Assembly (NCBI RefSeq): GCF_021206925.1
Contig: NZ_JAJPRF010000003.1
Span: 1-64,000 of the forward strand
Source: Rhodoflexus caldus
Lineage (GTDB): Bacteria; Bacteroidota; Bacteroidia; Cytophagales; Thermoflexibacteraceae
Direction of reading: 5' to 3'
Length of the DNA stretch: 64,000 bases
Positions within the stretch are counted from its first letter, which is position 1. The number at the start of each line of letters is the position of its first letter. Both the position numbers and the translations under genes were made by a program. This document shows positions 44,845 to 53,216 of the stretch, piece by piece. Below the pieces are notes generated by a model, which was not told the origin of the DNA, did not search any database, and saw only the letters and a program-made list of their open reading frames with translations.

Positions 44845-47286
44845 TTATTGCCTCACTTCCAGCAAATGTCCCTTACCAATACCAAAATTACCCATGCCGT
44901 TTGTGCCTTGCACAACGTAGCGGTAACGGGCAGCGTTATCGGCTGTATAAAATGTTACTCTGGCTTTGCCTGTTGTGCTGTCGGTTTGGATAACAGGCTG
45001 CCAGTACAGCGTGCTTCGCAAATCAGGCTTAGGCGAATTAGGCTCTTTGGCATAGTCCGGTACATAAAACTCACGGGCTTTGTAGTAGGCGGCCTCTTTG
45101 AAATGGAAAATACCCGGCAAAGGCGTTGTGTCTGTAATGTTGTTCCCCCGCTTGGTAATAATGTTAATCACTCCGTTGGCACCATTTGCACCATAGGCAG
45201 CAGCGCCTGCTCCTTTCAGTACTTCCACAGCGGCCACATCACTTGGCGGAATGCTGCGGGCTGCCGAAATATCGCTCATAGGCATCCCGTCTATCAACAG
45301 TAAGGGGGCTGTACCACTATTGAATGAATTGACTCCGCGAATCTGTACTGTTGCATTGCCGTATTGGTCTACACCTACGATAACCCCTGCAATACGCCCT
45401 TGCAATGCCTGTAATACGTTGCCGGAAGGAGCAGCCGTAGTAAAATTAATGTCTTTATACGTCAGGATGGCATCGGGAGCAACCAGCATACGCCCCTGTG
45501 TGATTTCATCTTCCGGCTTAATTTTCGTGTCTTTTATGACCACTTCCTGTAAATAGCGGTCGGCAAGCCCGTCGTAGGTACGGTTAGCCTGTGCCTGTTT
45601 CTGCCAGTTTTCAATGTAAGACATCAGCGAAGAGGCAGGTTGCGTAATATAATTCATCGGACTGACGGCAGGGTAACTGCGCTTATCCAATACCACTTGT
45701 ACATTTTCGCGGTTGCCCTTGGCTGTGCTTGCCTGAATGGAGAATTGCAGCGAATCGGTAAAGTCCAAATCGGTAATAAGAAAATTCCCATACTCATTGG
45801 CGGTAAGTTGAATGGTTCTGCCAATCGGTTTTTGGAGGAGTACCATCATTTTGGCATCGGGTATGCCTGCGCCTTTGCGGTCGCGCACCTGCCCGCTGAT
45901 AGCAAAAGTTTGCTCAATCTTATGCACGTAGCGCAAAGAATCGGGATTCAGAATTTTTTTCCATACAAACCTGCGCCAGCCGTGCGTCATCATCAGCAAG
46001 TCCAGTGCCTCATAGGCTTTTTCATTGTTTTGTAAATAAAATGACGGATTACGAATCAAACCCGGCAGCTCGGAAGTAAGCATCATGTAGCTCATCAAAT
46101 CTTCCGGAAAAGGCTGCGTTTCGGGCAAACGGTCGGCATCCAGCACTGCCAGCGACAGGGAAGCAGCAGTAGGCTTGCCATTCAGCGTAGTCTCTACATC
46201 TAACGAAACCAAAGAGCGCTTGCCAACGGTATTGGCAGAAGGTGTAATTTTCACCTGCAAATCGCTCTGCGGCGTGCGATTGAACACTAATCGCTCTGCC
46301 AGTGGCTCCAATTCGTTAGTGAAAAGTGTGATTTGTAGAATCCCTTCGGGCAACCCGCGCCTGGGGATGCGGATATTGGTCAATGCATTGTCTATTTTTC
46401 CCTGAACGGCAAAAACCATTTCGCCGCGCCCCTGAACGACCAGTAATATACCTGTTTTAGCAGCTACATACGGCTCGCTTGCATACACCTGCACGCGATA
46501 GGCTGTGTCGGCGGGCGTGTGCAATACGTTCATCATAATACCGCTCTGCTGAGCAGCAGGCAAGGGGAACTCCTGATAAGTGCTGTCGGGAAAATATACG
46601 CGGGCAAGGTAGTTGTCGCCGGCCTGCGGCACTAAGCGGAAACTTCCCAAGCCGTCATGCACGGCATTCATTCGCGCTGCCAATTTATTGTCCTGATTGA
46701 CAATAATACCGCCCAAATTCAAAGGCTCGCCGTATAAATCCGTGATTTTAAAGGCTACGCGATTGCGAAATCCATTGACCATTTGACCACTTTCAGGAAA
46801 AAAATTCACCTTTAAGGCGGGTTTCTGATTCGTTCCGGCCTCTACCTCGCTTCCGCTCAGGATGGTCAGCGGACGGTCGTAAAAAGTTTCTTCGCCAAAG
46901 TTGCGTTGCCAGTTGGTATAGGCTCGCAGGCGATACGTTCCCGCTTTGAGTGTATCGGGAAGTGTTAAATCTCCCTTGCTGCGTCCGTTGATTACCTGTA
47001 AAGTGAGTCGCTTCAGCACTGCTGCCTCCGGACTGATAAGTTCTACATATAAAATGCGACTCAAAGGAGAAAAAGCCCAAGAATTGGCCTCATTGACATA
47101 CGCAGAAAGCCATACAACTTCACCGGAGGCATAATAAGGCTTATCAGTATGTAGCCATACTTTTTCCTCTACGCGGGTGTCAGTATAGTTTTTCAGGGCT
47201 TTGGCAAGCGATTCCAAAGGCGGGTCATTGCGCCAGCTTATTAAAAAAGCGGCGCAAACAAGCAGAAGCAACAAGATAATGCGCAT
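44845..47286 (-). CDS. MG2-domain protein with TonB receptor plug domain but no barrel
   Basis: The 813-residue exported protein begins with a signal peptide (IILLLLLVCAAFLISW). It has an MG2 macroglobulin-like domain (about 38-130, EKVWLHTDKPYYASGEVVWLSAYV), further beta domains, a carboxypeptidase-regulatory-like domain (about 455-520) and a TonB plug (about 590-710, with LLIDGMPMSDI and VEVLKGAGAAAYGANGANGVINI). It ends after a short beta region instead of a 22-strand barrel. This layout recurs in Bacteroidota surface proteins, but its job is unknown. It is probably periplasmic or outer-membrane associated. Confidence 0.88.
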   Translation of the reverse strand: MRIILLLLLVCAAFLISWRNDPPLESLAKALKNYTDTRVEEKVWLHTDKPYYASGEVVWLSAYVNEANSWAFSPLSRILYVELISPEAAVLKRLTLQVINGRSKGDLTLPDTLKAGTYRLRAYTNWQRNFGEETFYDRPLTILSGSEVEAGTNQKPALKVNFFPESGQMVNGFRNRVAFKITDLYGEPLNLGGIIVNQDNKLAARMNAVHDGLGSFRLVPQAGDNYLARVYFPDSTYQEFPLPAAQQSGIMMNVLHTPADTAYRVQVYASEPYVAAKTGILLVVQGRGEMVFAVQGKIDNALTNIRIPRRGLPEGILQITLFTNELEPLAERLVFNRTPQSDLQVKITPSANTVGKRSLVSLDVETTLNGKPTAASLSLAVLDADRLPETQPFPEDLMSYMMLTSELPGLIRNPSFYLQNNEKAYEALDLLMMTHGWRRFVWKKILNPDSLRYVHKIEQTFAISGQVRDRKGAGIPDAKMMVLLQKPIGRTIQLTANEYGNFLITDLDFTDSLQFSIQASTAKGNRENVQVVLDKRSYPAVSPMNYITQPASSLMSYIENWQKQAQANRTYDGLADRYLQEVVIKDTKIKPEDEITQGRMLVAPDAILTYKDINFTTAAPSGNVLQALQGRIAGVIVGVDQYGNATVQIRGVNSFNSGTAPLLLIDGMPMSDISAARSIPPSDVAAVEVLKGAGAAAYGANGANGVINIITKRGNNITDTTPLPGIFHFKEAAYYKAREFYVPDYAKEPNSPKPDLRSTLYWQPVIQTDSTTGKARVTFYTADNAARYRYVVQGTNGMGNFGIGKGHLLEVRQ

Positions 47287-47333
47287 ATTATTGACGATAA
47301 GGAAAACTTTTACGTTAAAGGTAGTTATTTTTT

Positions 47334-47372
47334 ATTGACAACCCGCTTAAAAAGCAGCCGTTTTTTGTCAAT
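47334..47372. repeat. Inverted repeat at the cdaA stop codon
   Basis: ATTGACAA (47334-47341) and TTGTCAAT (47365-47372) are exact inverted copies 23 bases apart and include the cdaA stop codon. There is no U-run after the hairpin, so a terminator role is uncertain. Confidence 0.4.
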
Positions 47373-48222
47373 CTTCTTCCTCGTTCGGATAAAGGTAGCG
47401 TTGTATTTGCTGCCGCAGTTCTACTAAATTCAGCGCAGGCAGTATTTTGCCGTTGCGCACGGCAGAAGCATGTCCTGTTTCTTCGGAGACAACCAACACA
47501 AGTGTATCGGTTGCCTCACTCATGCCAATAGCTGCCCTATGGCGCAACCCCATATTAGGCGGAACGTTCCTATTGTCGGTTACAGGCAGGATGCAGCGGG
47601 CAGACTTGATGCGACCGCTTACGATAATCATTGCACCATCGTGCAGCGGGCTGTTTTTAGAAAAAATGGAGATAATCAGGCGCTTGGAAATCATAGCGTC
47701 AATCATATCGCCCGTTTCGCAGTAAGCATCCAGTTCATCGTTGCGGGAAAGCACAATTAATGCACCTGTATGTGTGCTGCCCATGACTTTCATTGCTTCC
47801 AGCAAGTCGTGAATGTCAAAATCGTTTTCGCTGCGCCCCCTCCGTTTGAAAATGGCGGGCAGTTGCAGCCCCTGTATATCGGCCGATTTGCCAAGGATGA
47901 GCAAAAACTTGCGGATTTCCTGCTGGAATATAATCAGTGCGGCAATGATACCTACGCTCATAAACTTGTCTAAAATGAGCGTCAAAATCTCCATTTGGGT
48001 GGCTTGAACCACCAAAAACAGCAGGTACAATATCAACAGGCCGAGCAAAACCCGCAATGCCACCGTTCCTTTTACCAGCTTGTAAACGCTGAAAAGCAAA
48101 ACGCTGACAAGGGCTATATCAAAAATGTCTGCCCATTTGATTTCTAAGAAGCCAATATGAAAAGCCGGTACGAGTATCAAGTAATTGTAGGCAAAAGAAA
48201 TGAAGCCTTTTGGCGCAACCAA
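47368..48222 (-). CDS. cdaA: Diadenylate cyclase CdaA
   Basis: CdaA makes c-di-AMP from two ATP. The 284-residue protein has three N-terminal membrane helices (about 34-50, 55-75, 80-98), then a DAC domain with the active-site DGA (195-197, LHDGAMII) and RHR (227-229, GLRHRAAIGMSE) motifs. c-di-AMP controls potassium and osmotic balance. No CdaR or GlmM gene is adjacent, unlike Firmicutes. A TAACTTTG box lies 25 bases upstream. The 20 or so residues before the first helix are longer than in many homologues, but no later ATG fits. Confidence 0.95.
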   Translation of the reverse strand: MVAPKGFISFAYNYLILVPAFHIGFLEIKWADIFDIALVSVLLFSVYKLVKGTVALRVLLGLLILYLLFLVVQATQMEILTLILDKFMSVGIIAALIIFQQEIRKFLLILGKSADIQGLQLPAIFKRRGRSENDFDIHDLLEAMKVMGSTHTGALIVLSRNDELDAYCETGDMIDAMISKRLIISIFSKNSPLHDGAMIIVSGRIKSARCILPVTDNRNVPPNMGLRHRAAIGMSEATDTLVLVVSEETGHASAVRNGKILPALNLVELRQQIQRYLYPNEEED

Positions 48223-48246
48223 TTTTCCTTACGCCCTAAATCGCGT

Positions 48247-48254
48247 CAAAGTTA
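48247..48254 (-). promoter_or_regulatory. Candidate -7 box (TAACTTTG) of cdaA
   Basis: It fully matches TAnnTTTG, 25 bases before ATG 48222. A TTG at standard spacing is missing. Confidence 0.5.
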
Positions 48255-48352
48255 CACAAGTCCAAGCGCTTTTTTGGTTGATGTGTATAAGTAAGCAGGC
48301 AAATTTTTGCGTTCGCCTGTAAAGCACATCGGGCGGGTTTACACCGATTTGT

Positions 48353-48389
48353 TCGGATGAACACCCCCGCGATGAGGATGTTCATCCGA
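48353..48389. repeat. Long inverted repeat between the GH65 gene and cdaA
   Basis: TCGGATGAACA (48353-48363) and TGTTCATCCGA (48379-48389) form an 11-base perfect stem with a 15-base loop. There is no T-run on either strand. It lies 52 bases after the GH65 stop. It may be a Rho-independent hairpin of weak type, an interspersed repeat or a binding site. Confidence 0.55.
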
Positions 48390-48440
48390 GTTATTAGCCC
48401 CAATCCACGAACTTGCGTAAGGCGTTTTAAACATTGCCTG

Positions 48441-50501
48441 CTATTGTTTCACCGAAAACGTCCGACGGTCTTTACCTACGCCTTTGATGGTCAGCGATTT
48501 GATTTGCGAAGGCAACCGAGTTTTCAGTTGGATGATGCCTTGGTCGGTGATGTCTAAGCCGCCGAAGCCGTTCAGCACGGCTTGCAACATACCGCCCGCA
48601 CCCGTGGCAAAGTAGGGATTCGTTCCGCCTGCGGTTTCCGCAAGTACGCCAAAGGGCGGCGCTTCGTTGGGTTGGAAACTGTCCAAAAACTGCTCATAGC
48701 CTTTTTGCGGGTCGCCCGTGCGGGTATTGAGGATGCTGAAAATGGCATGTGCCATGGCGGGGCTGTCGCCTTTTCTGCCGGGGATGTTGTCGCCCAGCAC
48801 TTTCCAGTAGTAATCCAAATCTTTGCGAATGGTTGCCGGGTCGGTGATTTGTTTGAGCGGATAAGCCAGCAAATTCACGTCGGCTTGCTTGATGGGTTCT
48901 CCGTTGTAGGTGGCGTGTTCGCGGGTAGTACCATCGGGGAATTTGAGGATGACCAAACCCTCTGCCACTTCTTTCCACTTCGGATTTTCGGGTAGCCCCA
49001 GCGTGCGCGCCGCTGCATTGGCATAGCCCAGAACTTCTTTTGCCATGCCGTTGGTAAAGGCGTTGTCATCTACGTTTTCTGCCCATTCGTCGGCACATAC
49101 CACGTTGATAATGTGGTACTTGCCGTCGTTGCCTTTTTCGGCGCGGCTTATCCAAAAGTCGGCTACTTCTTTCAGCACGGGGTAGCCGCGCTGGCTCAGC
49201 CAAGCCTTATCTTGCGTTACCTGATAGTATTTCCAGAAAGCAAAACCCACGCAGCCCGTAATGTGGTGCTGAAAAGGACCTGTTAAAGCCCAGACGGGCG
49301 TGGATTCCTGCCCCGTATCGTCCGATTCCCAAGGGAACATCGCCCCTTGATAGCCGTGATTGCGGGCGTTTTGTTTGGCAGCTTCCAATCGTTGGAAACG
49401 ATATTCCAGCAATGACTTGGCAATTTCGGGCTGCAAAATCAGCAGCGGCGGGAACATCCACAGCTCGGTATCCCAAAACACATGTCCGTTGTAGCCCAAG
49501 CCCGAAAGCCCCATCGGTGAGAGGCTGTACGCCGTGCCTTCGCGGGCAAAACTGTACAAATGGTAGAGCGCCGAACGCACCGCCCGTTGCACGGCAAGGT
49601 CGCCTTCTATTTCAATATCGCTTTGCCAGAGTTTTTCCCATGATTCGGTATGGCGTTTGATAAGGCGTTCGCGCTTTTCCAAAGCGGCAAAAATGGTCAG
49701 GCGTTCGGCTTCGTTATGCGGGTCGGCTACGTGTTCGGTGGCAATCACCGAACCGACTACGGCAAACCGATAACTTTCGCCTGCCTTCAACTGCTTGGTG
49801 AATTTGAGGCGATGCATCCCGTAGTCCCATTCTTCGTGGATGAGTTGCGGTTCTTCGCCGCGGTGTTCTTCAAACAAAAAACTGTTGCTTGCCGCTACGG
49901 TGTGCTTGCCCGTCGGGCTTTTGGCTACGGAAGTCATCAGCGGAATTAAGGCATGAGGGCGGTCGATGAGATGATAGCTGTTTTTAACATCGCGCAGCAC
50001 GTCGGGGGCTTGCATGACGCTGTGCGCGGTAAACGAAAGGTCTTTTTTTGCCTGCACGGTAACTTCTATGAGTGCCGTATGAGGCAAATGGCGCAGCGCC
50101 ATAACTGTGTGGGTAACGCTTGCCTTATCGGCATGGTCAAACGTGGTGGTGAAGGCTGCCCGCTTCATATCGAGCGTTTGGGCGTAGTTGCTGATGTTGT
50201 TGCGCCCTAAGCGTTTGCCGTCTATGTCCAAATCCATATTGGCAAACTCAAAAACCTTCATAATGTTGCTCACGCGCCCGCGTCCGTAGGTATCGAATGC
50301 GCCGTTTAGTACTACTTCGCTCACCTTCATCGGGTTGGGCGAGGAAACAATGCCAATCATACCGTTGGCTACGGTAATGCCGAAATAGCGGTTAGGGTCA
50401 ATTTGCCGCGCCTGAATGTGCCAAGGCGAATTGCTCAGGTTTTGCGCCTGTGCATATCCTATCAGCAGCAGGCAACAGAAGAGTGCAGTCAGTTTTTTCA
50501 T
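48441..50501 (-). CDS. Secreted glycoside hydrolase family 65 protein
   Basis: The 686-residue protein has a signal peptide (MKKLTALFCCLLLIGYAQAQ), an N-terminal beta-sandwich and a GH65 (alpha/alpha)6 barrel. GHVFWDTELWMFPPLL and the general-acid motif ADEWAENVDDNAFTN (glutamate near residue 470) are clear. GH65 phosphorylases carry an HxSSLS-type phosphate site near the C-terminus; here the end reads GTNPYFATGAGGMLQAVLNGFGG, as in the hydrolase branch (acid trehalase, PGGHG). It is therefore probably an exported alpha-glucosidase. It stands alone, with no sus genes. Confidence 0.88.
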   Translation of the reverse strand: MKKLTALFCCLLLIGYAQAQNLSNSPWHIQARQIDPNRYFGITVANGMIGIVSSPNPMKVSEVVLNGAFDTYGRGRVSNIMKVFEFANMDLDIDGKRLGRNNISNYAQTLDMKRAAFTTTFDHADKASVTHTVMALRHLPHTALIEVTVQAKKDLSFTAHSVMQAPDVLRDVKNSYHLIDRPHALIPLMTSVAKSPTGKHTVAASNSFLFEEHRGEEPQLIHEEWDYGMHRLKFTKQLKAGESYRFAVVGSVIATEHVADPHNEAERLTIFAALEKRERLIKRHTESWEKLWQSDIEIEGDLAVQRAVRSALYHLYSFAREGTAYSLSPMGLSGLGYNGHVFWDTELWMFPPLLILQPEIAKSLLEYRFQRLEAAKQNARNHGYQGAMFPWESDDTGQESTPVWALTGPFQHHITGCVGFAFWKYYQVTQDKAWLSQRGYPVLKEVADFWISRAEKGNDGKYHIINVVCADEWAENVDDNAFTNGMAKEVLGYANAAARTLGLPENPKWKEVAEGLVILKFPDGTTREHATYNGEPIKQADVNLLAYPLKQITDPATIRKDLDYYWKVLGDNIPGRKGDSPAMAHAIFSILNTRTGDPQKGYEQFLDSFQPNEAPPFGVLAETAGGTNPYFATGAGGMLQAVLNGFGGLDITDQGIIQLKTRLPSQIKSLTIKGVGKDRRTFSVKQ

Positions 50502-50508
50502 TGTTCAA

Positions 50509-50516
50509 CAAAGCTA
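50509..50516 (-). promoter_or_regulatory. Candidate -7 box (TAGCTTTG) of the GH65 gene
   Basis: It matches TAnnTTTG and ends 7 bases before ATG 50501, predicting a leader of only about 3 bases. No -33 TTG is seen. Confidence 0.4.
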
Positions 50517-50520
50517 TGGA

Positions 50521-50640
50521 CTTGCGGATTTCGGATTTGGGATTACGGATTTTCAAATTTGGCTTACAAAATCGGAACAGTGCTGATTTGGAAATTTGAG
50601 ATTGCGGAATCCGAAATTCGCCTTCCGCAATTCGAAATAC
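50521..50640. repeat. Repetitive intergenic DNA with a 9-base inverted repeat
   Basis: Variants of GGATTTCGGATTTGGGATT recur here in both orientations. ATTGCGGAA (50601-50609) and TTCCGCAAT (50623-50631) make a hairpin with a 13-base loop. It lies between corA and the GH65 gene and contains no plausible gene. Confidence 0.45.
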
Positions 50641-50648
50641 TCTATCGG

Positions 50649-51566
50649 TCAGTCGCGCAGCCAGCCTTTGCGCCTGAACCAGAAGTAAATCAATATTACT
50701 ACGCCAATCATAAAAAGCCAAGTCAGCCCGTAGCCCCATTCCATTTCTAATTCGGGCATGTATTTAAAGTTCATGCCGTAAACCCCTACGATGAAGGTAA
50801 GCGGCATGAAAAACACCGAAAAAATGGTCAGGATGCGCATTACCTCATTGGTGCGGTGCGATGCCAGCGAGAGGTGAATGCTCAACAGGTTGTTGGCATC
50901 TTCGTAGAGTTGGCTTGCCTGATAGTGCAGCCGCGAGGCATTGTCTATTACGTCCTGCAAATAGGGTGATTTGTCTGCATATGTCAGGCCTGTTTTGTTC
51001 AAAATCTCATTAACCGACATGAGCATATTCTTCATCACCGATGCACGGCGGCGGAGCAAATACAGTTTTTCAATAATGGACGTAGGAGCATTGTCGCTGA
51101 AAATGAGCTCTTCGTATCGGTCTAATTCTTCGGCTGCTGCATTAAGCGGCGGCTCATAGGTATGCACTACCGAGGCGTACACATCCAGCATAATCAAAAA
51201 ACTCAGGTCGGTTTCATTTTTATGATAAACGCGCCATTTGTTGCGAATGACTTTCAGGTTTTCGTGGTCGTGGCGATGGATAGAGACCAGAAAGTTATCG
51301 CCGATGAAAAAGGCAAGTTTATTGGTCATCTTGCGTACGGTATCGCACTCGGGCGTGGAGTTTTCGTCAAACATCCGCACGATGATGAATGACACATCGC
51401 CAATTTTCTCATACTTGGGCAAGTGTTCAGGTTCTAAGCAATCCTGCACCGAAGTAGGGTGCAAATCGTACTGTACGGCCACCTGTGAAAGCTCGCGCAG
51501 CGAAGGGTCTATCAGGCTCGTCCACTCAAAACCGGTGGCCTTGCTTTTGAAAACCGACTCTATCAT
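50649..51566 (-). CDS. corA: CorA-type magnesium/cobalt channel
   Basis: The 305-residue protein has the large cytoplasmic N-terminal funnel (about 1-245) and two C-terminal membrane helices; the first ends in the selectivity motif GMN (VGVYGMNFKYMPE). The final residues (FRRKGWLRD) form the usual basic cytoplasmic tail. CorA pentamers move Mg2+ into the cell. It starts one base after the prfB stop codon, so it is probably co-translated with prfB, an unusual functional pairing. Confidence 0.95.
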   Translation of the reverse strand: MIESVFKSKATGFEWTSLIDPSLRELSQVAVQYDLHPTSVQDCLEPEHLPKYEKIGDVSFIIVRMFDENSTPECDTVRKMTNKLAFFIGDNFLVSIHRHDHENLKVIRNKWRVYHKNETDLSFLIMLDVYASVVHTYEPPLNAAAEELDRYEELIFSDNAPTSIIEKLYLLRRRASVMKNMLMSVNEILNKTGLTYADKSPYLQDVIDNASRLHYQASQLYEDANNLLSIHLSLASHRTNEVMRILTIFSVFFMPLTFIVGVYGMNFKYMPELEMEWGYGLTWLFMIGVVILIYFWFRRKGWLRD

Positions 51567-51567
51567 A

Positions 51568-52645
51568 TCAGTTCTGCATTAGAAAGGCTTTGATAAATTC
51601 GTCAATTTCGCCATCCATAACACTTTGTACATCAGAGGTTTCCGTACCGGTGCGCAAATCTTTGACCAACTTGTAAGGATGAAACACATAGTTGCGGATT
51701 TGCGAACCAAAATCTATGCGTTTCTTCGTGTTTTCTATCTGGGCGCGGGCTTCGTTGCGCTTTTCAAGCTCCAACTGATAGAGGCGCGATTTGAGCATTT
51801 TCAGTGCTTTCTCTTTGTTCTGAATTTGCGAGCGCTCCTGCTGACACTCAATAATCAGGCCTGAGGGGGCATGGCGCAACCGAACCGCTGTTTCTACCTT
51901 GTTTACGTTCTGCCCGCCTTTGCCGCCTGAGCGAAAAGTCTCCCAAGTAATGTCCGCCGGGTTGATTTCAATCTGAATAGAATCATCAACAATCGGGTAG
52001 GCATATACCGATGCGAAAGAGGTGTGGCGGCGGGCATTGGAATCAAAAGGCGAAATGCGCACTAAACGGTGTACGCCTATTTCGGCCTGCAAATAACCAT
52101 AAGCAAAGGGGCCGTCTATTTCCAGCGTGGCAGACTTAATACCTGCCCCTTCTCCGGGCTGATAGTTGAGTTCCGAAACTCTGTAGCCGTGTTTTTCGCC
52201 CCACATAATGTACATGCGCATCAGCATTTCAGCCCAATCTTGGCTTTCGGTGCCGCCCGCGCCGGGATTGATTTCTACAATTGCACCGAGCTGGTCTTCT
52301 TCTTTGTCCAGCATTTTTTTCAGTTCCAGCTCAGCTACTATTTTTTCGGTTTTATCTCTTTCTGCCAGAATCTCTTTTTCGCCTACTTCTCCGGCAGTGT
52401 AAAACTCATAAAGTACCTCTAAGTCATCCACTGCTTTTTGTGCCTGCTCAAAGTCGTTTGTCCAGTTTTTGCGCTGCTGGATTTCCTTCATGGTTTGCTG
52501 AGCGGCCTGCGCGTCGTCCCAAAAGTCGGCGGCAGTGGTTTTAGCCTCCAATTCGGCTATTTCTTTGCGTTTGCCGTCGTAGTCAAAGATACCTCCTCAA
52601 GGCCGATATACGCGCCTTCAAATCTTCTAACTGTGTGATTGTCAT
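51568..52645 (-). CDS. prfB: Peptide chain release factor 2, with programmed +1 frameshift
   Basis: RF2 releases proteins at UGA and UAA. Translation starts at ATG 52645 ([20 protein letters not shown]) and meets an in-frame UGA at 52585-52583. The slippery codon CTT (52588-52586) comes just before it, and AGGAGG (52597-52592) three bases further upstream is a Shine-Dalgarno-like stimulator. A +1 shift continues as [15 protein letters not shown] and reaches the stop at 51568, giving about 358 residues. GGQ ([16 protein letters not shown]) and a tripeptide-type recognition loop region are present. The shift senses RF2 level (autoregulation). A naive reading would start wrongly at 52551. Confidence 0.96.
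52583..52597 (-). promoter_or_regulatory. prfB recoding site
   Basis: On the minus strand the order is AGGAGG, TAT, CTT, TGA, then C. The spacing (three bases from the SD-like stretch to CTT), the slippery CTT and the weak UGA-C context equal those of E. coli prfB (AGGGGG TAT CTT TGA C). Confidence 0.95.
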
Positions 52646-52670
52646 TCGTATAATCCAATTTTCAGAAAGG

Positions 52671-52678
52671 CAAAGTTA
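52671..52678 (-). promoter_or_regulatory. Candidate -7 box (TAACTTTG) of prfB-corA
   Basis: It fully matches TAnnTTTG, 26 bases before ATG 52645. It supports that ATG as the true start. No -33 TTG is at the expected place. Confidence 0.5.
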
Positions 52679-52750
52679 GGGTTTGCAGCGGAAAGTATTG
52701 CGGCTGCCTGCGTTTTATACCGATGCGGCGTTTTGATGGGAATAAATCTA

Positions 52751-52758
52751 TATTTTTG
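52751..52758 (+). promoter_or_regulatory. Candidate -7 box (TATTTTTG) of gcvH
   Basis: It matches TAnnTTTG, 30 bases before ATG 52788. A TTG (52733-52735) lies 15 bases upstream, shorter than the preferred 19. Confidence 0.45.
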
Positions 52759-52787
52759 CTGCCATCAAAAAACTATTTTAGCCTCCC

Positions 52788-53165
52788 ATGAATATCCCAC
52801 AAGACCTCCACTACACCAAAGACCACGAATGGATTCGCTATGAGGGCGATATTGCCGTTGTCGGCATCACCGACTTTGCACAAGGCGAATTAGGCGACAT
52901 TGTTTATGTAGATGTCAATACAGTTGGTTCAGAAGTAAAAGCAGGCGATGTATTCGGTACTGTAGAAGCCGTAAAAACCACTTCCGATTTGTTTATGCCC
53001 GTAGATGGCGAAGTGCTGGAAGTAAACGAAAGCCTGAACAGCCACCCCGAGCAGGTAAACAACGACCCCTACGGCAACGGCTGGATTGTAAAAATTCGTC
53101 CGACGGGCGGCGGCAAAGAGCACCTGATTGATGCAGCAGCCTATGGCGCACTGGTTGGGGCGTAA
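52788..53165 (+). CDS. gcvH: Glycine cleavage system H protein
   Basis: The 125-residue protein is a complete lipoyl carrier: [13 protein letters not shown] at the start, [10 protein letters not shown] and the lipoyl hairpin [20 protein letters not shown] with Lys63 as the lipoylation site, then [12 protein letters not shown]. It shuttles the aminomethyl group between the P, T and L proteins of glycine cleavage. The other gcv genes are not in the window. It is monocistronic and convergent with the HhH gene. Confidence 0.98.
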   Translation: MNIPQDLHYTKDHEWIRYEGDIAVVGITDFAQGELGDIVYVDVNTVGSEVKAGDVFGTVEAVKTTSDLFMPVDGEVLEVNESLNSHPEQVNNDPYGNGWIVKIRPTGGGKEHLIDAAAYGALVGA

Positions 53166-53178
53166 TGTGGTAAAACGT

Positions 53179-53206
53179 GTAGAGGCACGGCGCACCGTGT
53201 CTCTAC
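53179..53206. repeat. GTAGAG-type palindromic repeat, likely bidirectional terminator
   Basis: GTAGAG/CTCTAC arms continue as CACGG/CCGTG around a 4-base loop, one mismatch in the stem. It lies between convergent gcvH and the HhH gene. Hairpins that begin GTAGAGxC and end GxCTCTAC are common interspersed repeats in Bacteroidota and cyanobacteria. Confidence 0.8.
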
Positions 53207-53216
53207 ATTAAACGCG

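Noticed and set aside
52551-52645. prfB as a pseudogene with a premature stop
   Set aside because: The stop sits in a full programmed-frameshift site, and the rest of the gene is intact.
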